NCBI GenBank assembly: GCA_021831005.1 | Contig: JAKBNO010000086.1 | Location: 1-14,775 of the forward strand | Direction of reading: 5' to 3' | From: Thermoplasmata archaeon | Lineage (GTDB): Archaea; Thermoplasmatota; Thermoplasmata; Thermoplasmatales; GCA-001856825 | DNA: 14,775 bases | Shown: piece by piece, positions 13,730-14,775 of the stretch | How positions within the stretch are numbered: position 1 is the stretch's first letter | How the letters are laid out: each line of letters starts with the position of its first letter | Position numbers and translations under genes: made by a program | The notes under the pieces: model-generated | Database searches by the model: none | Told to the model about the DNA's origin: nothing | What the model saw: the letters and a program-made list of their open reading frames with translations, nothing else

Positions 13730-13737
13730 CTTAAATC
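13730..13737 (-). promoter_or_regulatory. TATA-like box for the membrane protein-regulator pair
   Basis: GATTTAAG on the - strand, centred about 25 bases before the ATG at 13708, touches the stop codon of elp3. It implies the pair is transcribed separately from elp3 and probably without a leader. Confidence 0.5.
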
Positions 13738-14775
13738 TATTTGGTTCTTTTTGACATGTATGGACCAAGTCTTTCGTAACCATTCTTTCTGAAGTATTCC
13801 CTCACACCTATTCCTGAGATCACGGCGATGCTGTGGATACCCATTTCGCTGGTTATATCTTCTGCCTCTTGGAGCAGTCTCCTACCGTACCCTCTGTGCT
13901 GGTACTCGCCCTCCTCATCTATTCTCGCTTCTTTGCCGAATGTCTTTATCTCTCTGATCAACGATCTTCCAGTCAACTCCGGTCTCTCGTTATTATCTCC
14001 CGGAATCCTGAGTCTCAGGAAAGCAACTATCTTGTTATCTTCGTCCACGAATTCCAGGAATTTTTCAATCCCTCCGGAAGCAAGATAATTCGTGACTTTC
14101 AGTTCTATCCTTCCAGTCGATTTGCTCGAGTGACCAATCTCCCTGTATCTTATCTCTCTTATATCATACCCCTTCTCGATTGCCCTGTTGAGTGCTAGAT
14201 CGTGGAGATCACTCCGCTTGACTCCCTGAACTATCTTGTATACCGGTATATCTCTCTGGATCCTGTGTATCCTGACGTAATTCGGTACGTACTTGAAAAA
14301 TTCTGAGACTACTTCGACTGCTTCATCGCTCTCGTATGATTTGTATTTTCCACTTTTGTATGACTCGTAATACTGCGTCCCTTCGACAACTAGGGATGGA
14401 TAAATCTTCAGCATGTCAGGTCTGAGCAGTTCGTCGTCGAACAGCCTTGTCAGGGACTTTATGTCCCCTTCAGGGTCAACTCCTCCTATACCGGGCATCA
14501 GGTGGTAAAGAACCTTGAATGCAGAGTCTTTGGCATACCTCGTTGACCTTATGACGTCAGACATCCTGTGCGCCCTCTTCGTCTCACGGTGAATGTCGTT
14601 GAATACCGTCTGTACCCCCAGTTCCACTTTTGTCGTTCCATATCCCAGCGCCAGGTTCATTTCCCTTTCAAAGAACCAGTCGGGTCTCGTCTCAACCGTG
14701 AGGCCTATGCACCTGTTTTCGGCAGTTTCGTTCTCCAAGATAGATGTCTCCAGGTCCTCTGAAATATGACCGTTC
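13737..14775 (-). CDS. elp3: Elp3-like tRNA uridine-34 acetyltransferase, C-terminal part (cut by right edge)
   Basis: Elp3 modifies the wobble uridine of tRNAs by combining a radical-SAM domain with a GNAT acetyltransferase. Archaea generally have Elp3 without the other Elongator subunits. The frame is open to the right edge, so the N-terminal part, including the radical-SAM cysteine motif, lies outside; a TTG at 14738 is probably internal. What is visible is about 345 residues: the radical-SAM barrel half (GLTVETRPDW, KVELGVQTVFNDIHRETKRA as landmarks, VLYHLMPGIGG, DMLKIYPSLVVEGT), the linker YVRIHRIQRDIP with REIRYREIGH, and the GNAT domain (about 225-345). The GNAT domain carries the acetyl-CoA loop QHRGYGRRL and the typical end YFRKNGYERLGPYMSKR. 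All visible landmarks are intact. The small membrane protein-regulator pair follows downstream with its own promoter. Confidence 0.95.
   Translation of the reverse strand, partial: NGHISEDLETSILENETAENRCIGLTVETRPDWFFEREMNLALGYGTTKVELGVQTVFNDIHRETKRAHRMSDVIRSTRYAKDSAFKVLYHLMPGIGGVDPEGDIKSLTRLFDDELLRPDMLKIYPSLVVEGTQYYESYKSGKYKSYESDEAVEVVSEFFKYVPNYVRIHRIQRDIPVYKIVQGVKRSDLHDLALNRAIEKGYDIREIRYREIGHSSKSTGRIELKVTNYLASGGIEKFLEFVDEDNKIVAFLRLRIPGDNNERPELTGRSLIREIKTFGKEARIDEEGEYQHRGYGRRLLQEAEDITSEMGIHSIAVISGIGVREYFRKNGYERLGPYMSKRTK

Noticed and set aside
13709..13783. Longer N-terminus for the small membrane protein, starting at 13783
   Set aside because: It would overlap the end of elp3 by 47 bases, adds a polar segment unlike a signal or membrane helix, and ignores the TATA-like box just before the ATG at 13708.
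1..14775. CRISPR array, insertion sequence or prophage
   Set aside because: No spaced direct repeats, transposase, integrase or phage structural genes were seen; nearly all sequence is accounted for by housekeeping-type genes.

Overview
The window looks archaeal, most likely from the order Thermoplasmatales or a close relative (inferred from gene content and style; no rRNA is present). Supporting signs are the archaea-only GatE amidotransferase subunit, a Hel308 helicase, a PIN-ATPase-KH protein of the PINA type, GMP synthase split into a separate ATP-PPase subunit, a two-subunit 2-oxoacid:ferredoxin oxidoreductase like that of thermoacidophiles, stand-alone Elp3, frequent GTG and TTG starts, and TATA-like boxes about 25-28 bases upstream of start codons, which suggests leaderless mRNAs. 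Base composition is moderate, with no block that looks foreign by eye.

Layout. From the left edge, on the + strand: the C-terminal end of gatE (cut by the edge), an unrecognised 159-residue protein, serS, and hel308 three bases after serS. A short + strand fragment resembling part of a major-facilitator transporter follows (4596-4796) and is probably a gene remnant. On the - strand, read from 8474 down to 4803, is an overlapping three-gene unit: the fused gamma-alpha subunit of 2-oxoacid:ferredoxin oxidoreductase, its beta subunit, and an endonuclease IV. A non-coding stretch of about 280 bases (8475-8752) holds the divergent promoters for this unit and for a four-gene + strand operon: a stand-alone Lrp/AsnC ligand-binding domain, a small membrane protein, the GMP synthase ATP-PPase subunit, and PINA (ending at 12034). 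A + strand gene for a sequon-rich, membrane-anchored exported protein (12090-12941) then converges, with one base between stop codons, on a - strand pair made of a small three-helix membrane protein and a tandem winged-helix regulator. The right edge cuts a - strand elp3 gene.

How the genes fit together. The themes are translation (GatE, SerRS, Elp3), DNA repair and fork processing (Hel308, endonuclease IV, PINA) and central metabolism (oxidoreductase, GMP synthase). Hel308 (Hjm) and PINA are known partners in Sulfolobus and both are here, in separate transcription units. No CRISPR array, tRNA, rRNA, insertion sequence or obvious prophage was found. The parts least explained are the 159-residue protein, the two small membrane proteins next to regulatory genes, and the exported protein facing the regulator pair.
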